From Trogon surrucura (lineage: Eukaryota > Chordata > Aves > Trogoniformes > Trogonidae), in NCBI GenBank assembly GCA_020746105.1, contig CM036629.1, positions 10,246,001 to 10,310,000 of the forward strand: 64,000 nt of DNA. Direction: 5' to 3'. The position numbers were made by a program, and so were the translations under genes. The notes beneath the pieces are model-generated. The model was given only the letters and a program-made list of their open reading frames with translations, made no database searches and was not told the DNA's origin. Shown here piece after piece: positions 54,057-64,000 of the stretch (within the stretch, counting starts at the first letter, position 1; each line of letters starts with the position of its first letter).

Positions 54057-54457
54057 TGAAGAGGGTCCCTTCGGAGAGCCGGCCAAGTTAACGATCATCA
54101 CACCAATATGGCTACAGATCGTCCTCTCTTTATTGCTCCGGACAGCTCAATATATACAGTTCAGCAGTGTCCCCGCGCCTGCCCCTTCACAGAGTTGGTC
54201 AGTTACAGGTTTACACGCGCCAGCGTTTTATTGGGCAGTGCCATTCCTCTGTGCAGGCGGGTCTCGCCCCCCCTTCTCCCCCCGGGGCCAGCACCTCCCG
54301 CCAAGCATCTAGCAAAGCTCTCACAAAACAGATAAAACCTCCTCCTCCCCGTGTTCCAAGGCAGCTTCAAGGACAGAGCCTTTGTTTAGGCCTAAGCTGG
54401 GTTGTCCACGTTTTTAAAGTAATACCGTGCCTCTGCTCCACAAGAAATTCCTCTACA
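54057..54457 (-). repeat. 3' LTR of the class II element (401 bp)
   Basis: Its outer ends are TGTAGAG...CTCTTCA on the minus strand, with TG/CA termini. It differs from the other LTR at one visible site (about 54081, gccggcc versus gccagcc). It carries AATAAA and a TATATA stretch at the same places as its partner. Confidence 0.93.
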
Positions 54458-54476
54458 TATCCCCCTTTTTCTTTTT
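54458..54476 (-). other. Polypurine tract
   Basis: On the minus strand AAAAAGAAAAAGGGGGATA immediately precedes the TG of the 3' LTR, the position and composition expected for the plus-strand primer of reverse transcription. Confidence 0.85.
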
Positions 54477-55000
54477 GGACAACCCAGGCTTCATCCGCTA
54501 GCTTGCTTATAATTTTCTTGATTATACTTATCAAACAACTAAACATAAGTAAGCCTATAACAATTAAAACTGCAATAACCAAAAATGCCTTAACTAAACT
54601 CTTAATTCATCCTGTCAAAGTTCTCACACCCATCACCCTAAATCATACTTTGATCCTTAATCACACACTTCTAACAAAGCAAAAGGCAGCTGGTTTCCCT
54701 GCCTTGCTTTTAGCTAAAGAAAGATCACTCTGCTGGTTAGTACATAAACCTTAACACCTACTATGTGGCTTTGATTACACAACCAATATAAGCTTCATTG
54801 TTAGTCACACAAAGAGGATACATATTAATACAACAGGTAACATTGAGAACAGTCACATTTTCCCACAATTGCGCTGCCATCAGCCGTAAGCATCTTCTGC
54901 CAGTCCAGTCCATATCATCGTTGGTAATCGGTACCTCAGGGTCCCATCACGTCACTGGGCAAACAAAGGGATTCAACGGGCAGGCCCAGTGCACGGTCGT
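54470..55000 (-). pseudogene. env-derived patches
   Basis: Close to the polypurine tract the minus strand encodes a strongly hydrophobic, membrane-anchor-like segment (around MVIAVLIVIGLLMF, from 54582 downward) followed by a short charged tail. That is the normal location of the transmembrane envelope end. Farther in (about 54770-54990) are cysteine- and NxT-rich phrases such as NVTCCINMYPLC that look like a surface-envelope segment. These are fragments of a broken env; the assignment is by position and texture, not by a close match. The plus-strand frames over this region are shadows. Confidence 0.5.
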
Positions 55001-55582
55001 GTTGCTGCTACGCTGTTGAAGTGACAGGATGCTGCACAGCCACATCATGCAGGATCATGCGGTTCCCGGGTCCCTTGTCCATTATTAATAATAACAGGAC
55101 ACGCAATCGAACTGGTTGCTTCCCAGTCTCCCTCTATTATAGCGTCTCTGATGACACCGCTCCATCACTGTTGCAAAGGATCCCTTACGGTTCAAGCTTG
55201 AAAATCAGGCTTGAGTGAGGGAGCTGATGGTAATGGGGGAGCTGAACTGGTTTAAGGGTTTCTTCTATTTCTTGCTGTCTAGTTGATAATTCAGCGAGTT
55301 TGTTCAGGATCTCTTTCAGGGGTTCATCCTGATCTTCCTTCTTTTCTTCTCCCCCCCTTTTTTTTATTTCTTTTTTTTTTTTTTTTTTTTTTTATTAGCT
55401 CAAGTATTACTTCAATCACTCTGTTATCACACAGGGAGAGCAGAATTTCCCAGGTCTGTTTTGATCATACTCTCCCGTTCACTCCCATGCACATCTGGTG
55501 TACAAGAAGCGTCTTATCTTCATTCTCACGGACAAGCTCTCAACATGAGCTGTACCTGGCTGGTCAGGGTCTCTTTTCATAA

Positions 55583-56068
55583 TTAGCAAGCAAGAGTTAT
55601 GGACTTGTTTAGAAAAGAGCTCAGCTCAAGGACGAAAGTCTTAATTCTGCAACGCAGTGCAGTTTCTCCTTTTTCTTTTCTTTTTTTTTTCTTTTTTTTT
55701 TTTCTTCCACCCAGTCGGGACGAGCAGGGAGTTTCTTCCTTTGCCTTTTTCCTTTCCTGCCTTCCCCCCAACGCTTCGATCGCTGCCGCAGCAACTTTCT
55801 TTTCTGCTTGCATGATTTCTAGAGTGCGTATTACGGTTTTCCAAACCGTTCCTAGTTCTTTCACTTCCTTTCCTTCTGTTCCTCCCTCTAAAGTACAGTC
55901 CCACAAAAAGTCTCCTACTTCACACCATTCCGTGGAACTAAAGATTAATGGCGGGTCGTTCATTTTCTCCCGTTTCCGAGCCCATGGGGCTAATACGTCT
56001 CGCTCCTTTACTTTTCCTCCTCTCTTAGAGAGTATACTAAGGAGGCGAGTTGCCGCGTCCGTTTCCAT
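55583..56068 (-). pseudogene. gag 5' part (matrix-like open frame)
   Basis: The minus-strand open frame begins with an ATG at 56066-56068 (METDAATRLLSIL...), about 180 bases past the primer site, exactly where gag should start. The upstream in-frame extension to 56107 lacks a better start. The product is about 161 residues: an N-terminal helical, tryptophan-containing matrix-like part (around residues 1-95) followed by a very basic lysine-rich stretch encoded by the purine run at about 55670-55705. It resembles betaretroviral-type matrix in layout; I cannot name a closer relative. Only the first part of gag is represented, in keeping with the shortened element. The plus-strand 213-codon frame over the same bases is a shadow. 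Confidence 0.65.
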
Positions 56069-56074
56069 CGCGGT

Positions 56075-56083
56075 CTTACCTTG
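56075..56083 (-). other. Candidate viral splice donor
   Basis: On the minus strand CAAG/GTAAG sits about ten bases before the gag ATG and is a near-perfect 5' splice-site consensus. Simple retroviruses use a leader donor to make the env message, so its position fits. Confidence 0.55.
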
Positions 56084-56244
56084 GCAGGGGCTTGATCGGC
56101 CGCTCAAGCTCTGGTCTCCGGTGCCCTTTTGGTCACACTTGGAACTCTCCTGCCTCCAGCTCTCCGGCTCCCAAATCGGCTCACGTCCGATGCTTCGGAG
56201 TCTTCCCGCATTTAAGCAATCCGCATTTAAGCGTCCATAGAGGG

Positions 56245-56262
56245 TCCCTTGTTCAGGCGCCA
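56245..56262 (-). other. Primer binding site, lysine-tRNA-like
   Basis: TGGCGCCTGAACAAGGGA starts two bases inside the 5' LTR. It is close to the tRNA-Lys3 complement (TGGCGCCCGAACAGGGAC), with one substitution and one extra A. Lysine primers are typical of many betaretroviruses, so this supports the class II call. Confidence 0.75.
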
Positions 56263-56264
56263 GA

Positions 56265-56665
56265 TGAAGAGGGTCCCTTCGGAGAGCCAGCCAAGTTAAC
56301 GATCATCACACCAATATGGCTACAGATCGTCCTCTCTTTATTGCTCCGGACAGCTCAATATATACAGTTCAGCAGTGTCCCCGCGCCTGCCCCTTCACAG
56401 AGTTGGTCAGTTACAGGTTTACACGCGCCAGCGTTTTATTGGGCAGTGCCATTCCTCTGTGCAGGCGGGTCTCGCCCCCCCTTCTCCCCCCGGGGCCAGC
56501 ACCTCCCGCCAAGCATCTAGCAAAGCTCTCACAAAACAGATAAAACCTCCTCCTCCCCGTGTTCCAAGGCAGCTTCAAGGACAGAGCCTTTGTTTAGGCC
56601 TAAGCTGGGTTGTCCACGTTTTTAAAGTAATACCGTGCCTCTGCTCCACAAGAAATTCCTCTACA
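56265..56665 (-). repeat. 5' LTR of the class II element (401 bp)
   Basis: Same length as the other LTR, with TG/CA termini. On the minus strand a TATATA stretch (56364-56359) is followed about 17 bases later by AATAAA (56342-56337). That order implies the poly(A) signal lies in U3 or at the very start of a short R, as in betaretroviruses. Confidence 0.93.
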
Positions 56666-56671
56666 CTCAGC
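56666..56671. repeat. 6-bp target-site duplication CTCAGC (right)
   Basis: Matches 54051-54056 exactly. Confidence 0.9.
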
Positions 56672-58074
56672 CTCAGGACAAACTGCTTTCAAAACAAAGA
56701 TTTGTTATGTTCAGGCAGGACTGTCCTTATCATATTGTCTTTCTAATTAAATTCTTCCAGAAAATTCTCTTTTACTGACCCTGTAAAATCTTCATTGAGA
56801 TGATGCTTTGCATCTTTTTATGGCGTTATGAATTTCGTTGTTTTTAGGTCTAAAACTTTTAAAGCTTCTAGTTCCACTATTTATTTCTTTAACAAGGTCT
56901 TTTTATTTGTATACCTGTTCTGATTACAGCTGTAGGGAAGGTCAGGACGGAGGCAGAACTATTTGTCCCCCAAATATTCCCTACATTTGTCTCTATTAGA
57001 GGCTTGTCACTGAATGGTTAGGATGGTGCAGATAATATGTAATTTCCTCTGTTTATATTCAGTTTTGCCATGAGCAAATGATACCATTTCAAAGCTTAAG
57101 CACAAGGTCATACTTAGCAGGAAGACCGGCAATCACAACTGACTACAAGTGTGATTTTGGAGTGATTCTCTGACATACTGATGTACAGTGCTGGAGGCCC
57201 TGCTCTTCCAAGAATCTTAAGAACAATTATAACAGTTTCCTGTGATACACATTTGGTAGTATTGTCTACTCATAGCTTAACACTTAGATCCAAATACTAT
57301 ATGATTTGTTGAACTGGGCGAAAGTCAGAGTGTCTATTTTATGGAACACGTTGGTATTTGTTTTCAGTAGGAGTAGCGATGTAAAACAAATGCTGAGGTT
57401 TTTTGTTTGGTTGGTTTTTTTTTTACAGAAATGTGAAAATATCCTCAACTACCAAATGTCAAAACGTTTGCTTCAGATTTGTTGTTGTGCACAGCTGTTA
57501 AATCGCTACAGTGGAGATGTTATAAAAGTGCCTCTGCTCCCATTTTTCTTTTCAAACAGAATTGGAGAGATACTTACTTGTAACACACAATTCCGTCAGA
57601 GGAGACAGAACTTACTCTTCTTCCTGTAAGGCTGTGTACGAGCTTCTGTTTTGCTGTCTGATAACTGGGAACAAACGTGGCACAGAACACTACTGGGACC
57701 TTGCAAACCGTCTTCTGTGCAGGATGAATGAAGTCTTTGCTCCTTGCCTTAGAAAGTGTTGAAGCGTAGATCTGGTGGTGCCAGTGGGACTTGAGAGGAG
57801 AGAACTGGCAAAACTGGAAGAATGCCTGTGAAGCATTATGTGAAAGATAACAGAGGTCTGAGTTGCACTGTCTCTTCTACATGGTGTCCTTGGTAGGTGC
57901 TAAAAGGCTGTCTTTTCCTGATTCATGGGAGTAGCTTGTGTGTTGATTAATTCAGCTTAAATCTGATTAATAAACTGCTGAATATATAGTGAGTTCAAAG
58001 GATATGGACCACTGCATCTTTGGAGTACCTTGCAGTTAGGCTTCATCACAACTTTAAGTATATCAATTCCTTCA
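56672..58074. other. Single-copy DNA, no recognised gene
   Basis: No gene or clear repeat. The last 60-100 bp may be the blurred end of the LTR piece that follows. Confidence 0.45.
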
Positions 58075-58623
58075 AGGGCAGGTCCCACAAGTTCACAGAT
58101 CTGGCCAGCAAACCTGCTCCAGTGTTGGCTCCTCTTTTCACAGGTCCGAAGGTCCTGTCAGGAGCCTGCTCCAGCGTGGGCTTCCCATGGGGCCATAACC
58201 TCTTTCAGCCATCCCGCTGCTCTAGTGTGCGGTCCTCCATGGGCTGCAGGTGGGCATCTGCTTATCATTAACCTCTGTGGGCTGCAGAGGGACAGGCTGC
58301 AAGGGGAATCTTTGCTTCACTTTGGCACCTGGAGCACCGCCCCCCACCTCCTTCTTCGCTGATGTTAGTGTCTGCAGAGTTGTTTCTTTCATATAGTCAC
58401 ATTCCTCTCTTCTGCTGCAGTCGCTGTGCTGTGCTGTAACTTTTTCCCCATATTAAATGTGTTGTCACTGTTGCTGATGGGGTTGGCCTTGGCCAGCAGT
58501 GGGTCTTTCCTGGAGCTGGCTGGCATTAGCTTTATTGGACATGGAGGGAGCTTCTAACAGCTTCTTACAGAATCCACCCTGTAGCCATCTGCTACCAAAA
58601 CCTTGCCACACATACCCAATACA
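58075..58623 (-). mobile_element. LTR fragment, avian ERVL-like, with internal GC-rich repeat units
   Basis: On the minus strand it starts TGTATTGGGTATGTGTGGCA at 58623, which I recognise as the 5' end of a widespread bird LTR ('...ggcaaggttttggtagc...'). It continues through 'ggccaaggcc' and 'acaactctgcagacac' into a GC-rich zone of imperfect units of the type CCTGCTCCAGxGTGGG (plus-strand about 58112-58260). The far (3') end of the LTR is not recognisable, so it is a partial, rather old copy. Its GC content contrasts sharply with the AT-rich flanks. The open frames across it (58020-58362) are shadows of the repeat. The family assignment is from memory. Confidence 0.75.
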
Positions 58624-61600
58624 ATTAGTTATGCATACTGTGAGCATAAAAGTCTCAAGCTCTTTACCACTCATTTTCTTCTGTCCTGTGACCTGAGTAG
58701 TTGTTCAGGATTACACGCAGAGACTGTCTTTATAACCAGCTCTTTAACTTATAGAACTGCATAAAGGACTCACAAGCCTTAGTGAAGTTCATCATTGCAA
58801 CTTCTCTATGCTGGGCTGCACTGATACCTTTGTCAAAAGAAGTGTACATATTATTTTCAGATCTTACTGAATGAAAAGTCAATTTGAAACTTTCAGCTTT
58901 AATCCTGTGTGCATGAGATGTGTCATATCAGTGTGTCCCAGATGTTTCAGGAAACCGGTTGAGTCAATCAATAGGTCATCAAAGCAAGCTAACAGAATGG
59001 AAAAAGTATTTTTACTGTATTGTGAAAATCAGTCCAGTGCAGTGGAACATTTTTCAGAGCAGAAGATGTGCTCAGATAAGAAATCCTCAGGTATCACATG
59101 TGCTGGATTTTGTTGAGGTTCTTCTGCAGCAGTCTTCTGATGGTTATTTATCCAGATAGATTTCTTAGTGCTGAACACGAGCCTTTTTTTTGTAGGGAGA
59201 AGATGAAGAGAGCTTTCTCTGTGTGTTTCTATATGATGAGATATTACAATCATGCTGGAGAATATGCAGTCTTTAATTATTCCCTCTTTTGAAACAGGCA
59301 GTTTTGGGACTGTAAGCTGTGATTTGATATTCTCAGCTGTTCATTGGTGTTCTCAGCTGCATCTGTTTCTTCATACTCACATACAGAGCTTAAGTTGATG
59401 AAGCTGTGTCCACTTTTGTTGTAATAAGAGAAACAGGAAAAATCACCAAACAGGAAGCAAAGATTTAGCAGAAAGTAAGGCAGGTGGAGTGAGAGACTTC
59501 CTTGAGAACCAACTCCAAATGCAGGAGTTAGAACATTTGTTGATTGTGGTGCTACAGACCAAAGGCAGGTGACGAGCTGGAAGAAACGTAGCTGGCAACA
59601 GAGCAGATGAGGTGTGTAGTTAATTCAGCCAAAAAGAAAATAAAATTATAGTGATCAAAAAAGTATGTCTGAAGGAAGGCCAAGTGTAATAAATACTTTT
59701 GACCCAGAAAGTAGGAATAGAGGCTTGCTGACTTCCAGATAGGAACTGGAAAGGAAGGTATTGAGAGGAAATAGTCTTAAAGAATGGAATAATCCGGAGG
59801 GTGAAAAATGTAACATGTAAAAAGATGGTGCTTAGCCTTTATTGTGAGCTGATGAATTCCAACCCTTATCTCTTCAAAGTAATTGTTTTGGATCAAACTA
59901 ATTAATCAGTCTGAGCAAAAATTCAATTCTCAAGTTTTTTGTTTGTGGGAGAACAGACCTTTTTATTATCATTAGTAATTTTTATACTTCAGCTTGACCA
60001 TCATAAAAACAAATAACTAGCTTTTGAAAAACTTCAGCTGGCAATTCAACTTGCGAGACAGGAGGAGACAGGCAGATTTGAAAAATGCCAGTAAGGGAAA
60101 TAGATTCTGCTACTTTTTCCTCGGGGAAATAGGATGTCTTTTTAATTATTTTTTTTTTTCCTCCCCCCAGGAATGAGTAAAACCAGACAAAAGAAATGTC
60201 AGAGTCATTGAAAAATCCTACTCTCTCCCCAGGGAAATTACACAGCGTAGTTCTAAGCGTCAGATAACTTTTCAGGCCAAAAGACAAGTACAACAATCCA
60301 GTGATGAACACCATTACCTTTTTTCCTATTTTGCGCTGTTATCCTAAGTCTAGCTATGAATTCACCAAAACACTTTTGTAATTGGCAACTTATGTGCAGT
60401 CCAAAAGTCGTCTCATGAGACTTTCTCTAAGTCTGTCCAGGTAAACTAGTGTACAAGTGTCACCTGCTGCCAAGGCCCAGGATATCATGATGTCAGAGTA
60501 ATATTCCCTTCAGTTGATAATTCTTCCTCTGTCGGATTTATTAGTACAGAAAGATAGTCCATTTAAGATTTTATTATGAAAAATAAAGCTAAACTGTCAG
60601 AATTTATTTTATTGTATCTATTTATTTCTGGGAGGGAATTCTTTAAACAGTTACAGTAGTCATGTTCTTTCATTGTTAGAAGTCATTAGACAAAAACTAA
60701 AGAGCTGAAAACAGGGAAGTTTTATTGTCTGTGATTATAAGGACAGACTTGGGGAGTAGGTAGTTCTGTTTCTTGTCCTTTGGAAAGGAGGAATGTTCAA
60801 GAAAAAAAAAAGAAATTCCAGTTGAGGGCTTTTTTCCTTATAGTATTAATTTCAAGACTTGATTTTATACATATTACAAATTGCAAAATAAACAAAAGAA
60901 GAGTTGTCCAAACCTTAGTTATTTTACATTTTATATATTAATTTTCTTGGTTTTATCAATATCAAATGGATTTGGAAGTACACAGATAATAATATAAAAA
61001 TTATGATAACAGAGTGAACAGTTTTATACTTTTCCAATTGGTTAATATTCTGTTGTCTATTTTTAATAAGATCTTTTAAAAATGACCTTCCTACACGAAC
61101 ATAACATCTAAGTAAAAAAGCAAGCTAAGGGCTTGCAGCATTGCCAAAAGTGATGTAATCTGACAATACAAGTATCCAGTGTTTGCGATGTAGTTAAATC
61201 CCTCTAATGACTGGGATAGTTGCCATGATATGAAACAAAAAATCAAACCAGGTCTGGGCTTGCAGTTAATTTTAGGTCTCTGCTGTGTGCAGTGGAGATT
61301 CTCCTGTTGCTTCATCAGATGTATTTAGAGTCAACTGTGTCTTTGCTAGTGTTGCAACTCTGTACTTTTGAAAGGTTTTTTTATGTAATGACAGCACATT
61401 GAGAAGTTGCTGCTAGTGATGCTGGCTAAAATGATAATGACTTTTTTTTTGCTTATTATTTGGACTATTTTTGCTGTGTTGAAGAAATTAATTTTAAACA
61501 TTCTATTTTCCAGCTCTTCTATGGTTGACAACAGGCCCATACGGAGGGGTAGCTAGTATTTTGTGGTTGTCCCACAGTGACTACATAGTGTTTGTACCTC

Positions 61601-64000
61601 AGAAACACACAACTGCAAACAACTGCAAATAATGGTATTGAATACACATTCATGAAGCAACCAAGAGGTGAATATTTGCATTAGCTAGAGGCGGGTATTG
61701 CCATCAGAGGTGAATAATGCCATTATTACCGATTTATTTTTTTCAGTTATTGGTGTGATGAATATATCTACAATGTCGAGAAACTTGTTTGTGTTAAAAT
61801 TTGTCTACACAATATATTGCTTTAAAGAATCTTAAAATATCCTTTAAACTATTGTTCATTCTCCTCTTACACACTCTACTGCTCGTACCATTTTGTCTGA
61901 TGTTCCTTTTCCACTTCAGTGATAGACTAGATCAAAATTAAGTCCCTAGATACCTGAAATCCATTCCTTTTCTGGCACTTGCTTGGCATGGAGTTCAGCA
62001 GCTTACAAGTTATTTTAGGTCAATATGAAATACAAAAATCAATTCGTTGTGATACTGCCTTTGATGAGTTAGTGGCCTTCCATAGCAATCATTTCCTAGG
62101 CCTACTTGACAGTTTTTGATAGTACACTTTTATCCTAAGGTCCTTTGTAGACTTTTGAATGCCCGTTGCCTATGGATATAGCTTTTTCTTTGATGAACAG
62201 AATCCGTAGAGATTTACTGCTTGTGCGTATGAGCTGTTTACACTGAAGAAAAATTCATTGATCTTAGGTATGATGTTAGTGCTCAGATCATTAAGTGGTA
62301 TAAAAAGCATGGTTAGATAAAAAATGATAGCAATGCACCGAACTAAATTAGCTATGGATCTCCTTTGTCAAATATAAATTCTGCATGAAGCACAACTCTC
62401 CCTTTACAATTTATTTTGCAGTCCAGGTACTGAGAGTGTGAATAGTGGGGCTTTTCTTTGTGGTGACTTAACAGAATCTGATAGGATTGGAGGTGGGATT
62501 TGTGAAGTAACCAACACTGCTGATCCAGTCTGAGTTTATATCTAAGCATTTAAAAATGAAGTAAACCAAGGAAATTCTCAGAGCGTACTTGCAATGTAAC
62601 AAAATAGAAACAGGCCCTTTGGATATTTCCTACTTGTGTGTTCAGCAAAATGCCTTCAGCTAAGTTTTCCCGTTGAAAAATTCAGACCCATTAGTCATAT
62701 TTGTAATTAAAAACTCCTCACCTTTGATATTCTAAAAGAAGTAATTTATTTCTTACTTCTTTGTTATTTTTTCTCAGTTTATTTTGCTTATTTTTTGGCT
62801 GTAAGAGGTTGTTGGGAAAGGTAAAAATTTAAAGAGAACTTGAGGAATTGCTATATTCCTTCTACTATTAGAAAAGTGAAAATGTTTTTTGTAAATCAGG
62901 CAAAGATGTAGTTTTTATTTTTAATTTCCTTTGTTTTGTTTTAAGTTTGGTCAGACAATTTTTTCTTCTTTATAGGGAGTAAAATCTCTTTTAATGAAGA
63001 GGAAGAAAGGTAGTTTATGTTTGGTTTTTTTTATGCATGGAACATGTTTGACATCAGAGTAGGTTAGATAGTGTGCTTTAAAATTTAAGAACCAGAAAGT
63101 AATTGTGAAGAAAATGAAATTTTTGTAAGGAAAAATTATGTTTTCATGTGTTCAGCAATTTTTTGTATTCCGTGTGTTTGAAACAAACTGAAAATATTAA
63201 GCTCTTAGCACTGTTTGGATAGATAATACTCTCTGTTACAGAACTTCAGCAGAGACAATAGACTCATGACAAGGCTGATTTTGACCTGTTCATGCTCTTA
63301 TTGATGCGTTAGTGGTTATGCCAGTAGCAAGTCTGGAAAGAATTTCAGTTGTCCTAAATACAGATATTAAGTAATTTATGACTTTTCTACCTGCTTTGAT
63401 CTACTAAAACAAGAAAACAAAAGAAAACACCAGGATTTTGGTTTTTTTTTTTGGTGAAAGCTATTAAAAGTTAAAATTTATTCTTGGCATAAAACATAGC
63501 TACAGTCTTTTTCCACAATAAGGGAACATCTGCTTGGTTTAAAACCTTGTGCTTCACCAGAACTTCAAGGCACTACCTGTAGTAAAAACCCAAAAATTAA
63601 AGTAATGAAGCATAAACATCAATGCATATGAAATGCAGTAAAAAAGATGTAACAAGCCTTTTTAATTTTTATTGCAAAAATATGTCCCATTTTCTTTTGT
63701 CCTGTGAGTGTAAGTAGTAAGCATTTGAGTAAAGATGTCTAAGAACATATCTAAGAGCTGACTGAGTATCAGGTGTGCTTAGTACCAAACACTTTGGCTC
63801 TAAGAGCTGTTGTAAGTAGGTCTATTGATGTTGGCTGTTTTTGTATTTTACTGTAGGATTCTACTTTTCCAAAGAGGAATAATTAGAATGACTTCAATAC
63901 ATTCGTGTCCGGTTTTTCCTTATCTTGCTTTCCAGTGTTTTCATTTATGATTGGCTGTTACTTTAGAATTCACTCTCGTATCTTATTTCCTGCTTTATAC
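58624..64000. other. Single-copy AT-rich DNA, no recognised gene
   Basis: No gene, RNA gene or recognisable repeat to the end of the window. Open frames are at most about 110 codons (59982-60314, minus), without domains. A short T-run followed by a C-run sits at about 60148-60169. Confidence 0.55.

Larger units (their letters stand above)
54057..56665 (-). mobile_element. Young, shortened class II (betaretrovirus-like) endogenous retrovirus
   Basis: The element is 2,609 bp and reads on the minus strand. In its own 5' to 3' order it has: a 401-bp LTR (56665-56265), a lysine-tRNA-like primer binding site, a leader with a splice-donor consensus, the beginning of gag, env-derived patches, a polypurine tract and a second 401-bp LTR (54457-54057). 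CTCAGC duplications flank it. The internal part is only about 1.8 kb, far below a full provirus, and no protease or polymerase region is recognised. It is therefore broken and could only have moved with proteins from relatives. I see one difference between the two LTRs, which suggests an insertion well under a few million years old at usual avian rates. It is treated as a fossil. Confidence 0.93.

Noticed and set aside
54167-54754. 195-codon plus-strand open frame
   Set aside because: It is antisense to the 3' LTR and env tail, and the near-identical frame recurs at 56375 in the other LTR.
55599-56240. 213-codon plus-strand open frame
   Set aside because: It lies antisense to the leader and gag start of the retroviral element. 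The polyphenylalanine run reflects the purine tract on the other strand.
58020-58362. Overlapping 83- and 110-codon plus-strand frames
   Set aside because: They read the GC-rich units of the LTR fragment, not a gene.
1-64000. CRISPR arrays, operons or bacterial-type gene systems
   Set aside because: No regularly spaced repeats and no dense coding. The sequence is vertebrate nuclear DNA, so these are not expected.

Overview
The window looks like AT-rich, gene-poor DNA from a bird nuclear genome, either a gene desert or the interior of a very large intron. The avian call rests on the interspersed elements: CR1 LINEs with the 8-bp ATTCTGTG-type 3' tail, several LTR families I recognise from bird genomes, and one betaretrovirus-like (class II) endogenous retrovirus. 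I find no convincing host protein-coding gene, no CpG-island promoter and no tRNA or rRNA gene. The many short open frames look like chance frames in single-copy AT-rich DNA or shadows of repeats.

Layout. 1-14165 is single-copy AT-rich sequence, with one faintly exon-like stretch near 3332-3570. A short old CR1 piece lies at 14170-14450 (+). 14456-23981 is again single copy, with homeodomain-site-rich stretches that may be conserved non-coding elements. At 23982-24123 is an old LTR end, followed by a CR1 scrap. A possible conserved block spans about 25040-25720. A 3'-anchored CR1 on the minus strand fills 26784-27249. 27250-38233 is mostly single copy, with a decayed repeat near 29768 and two more candidate conserved blocks. 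Two solitary LTRs then sit 0.6 kb apart. The first is ERVL-like, at 38234-39073, with 5-bp target duplications GCTGT. The second is class II, at 39665-40039, with 6-bp duplications TGTAAT. 40046-49955 is featureless single copy. A 1.2-kb CR1 with a recognisable reverse transcriptase lies at 49956-51157 (+).

The most informative object is the element at 54057-56665 on the minus strand. It is a short, broken, but very young class II endogenous retrovirus. Its two 401-bp LTRs differ at one position that I can see, it is flanked by a perfect 6-bp duplication CTCAGC, and it keeps a lysine-tRNA-like primer site, a splice donor, the start of gag, env-derived patches and a polypurine tract. A further ERVL-type LTR piece lies at 58075-58623 (minus). 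The rest, to 64000, is single copy.

No host genes are seen to act together here. The story of the window is insertion history on a quiet background. I do not see a novel gene system. The best leads are the young shortened retroviral element with its related older solo LTR, and the candidate conserved non-coding blocks. All identities are by eye and from memory of the families, with no database search.
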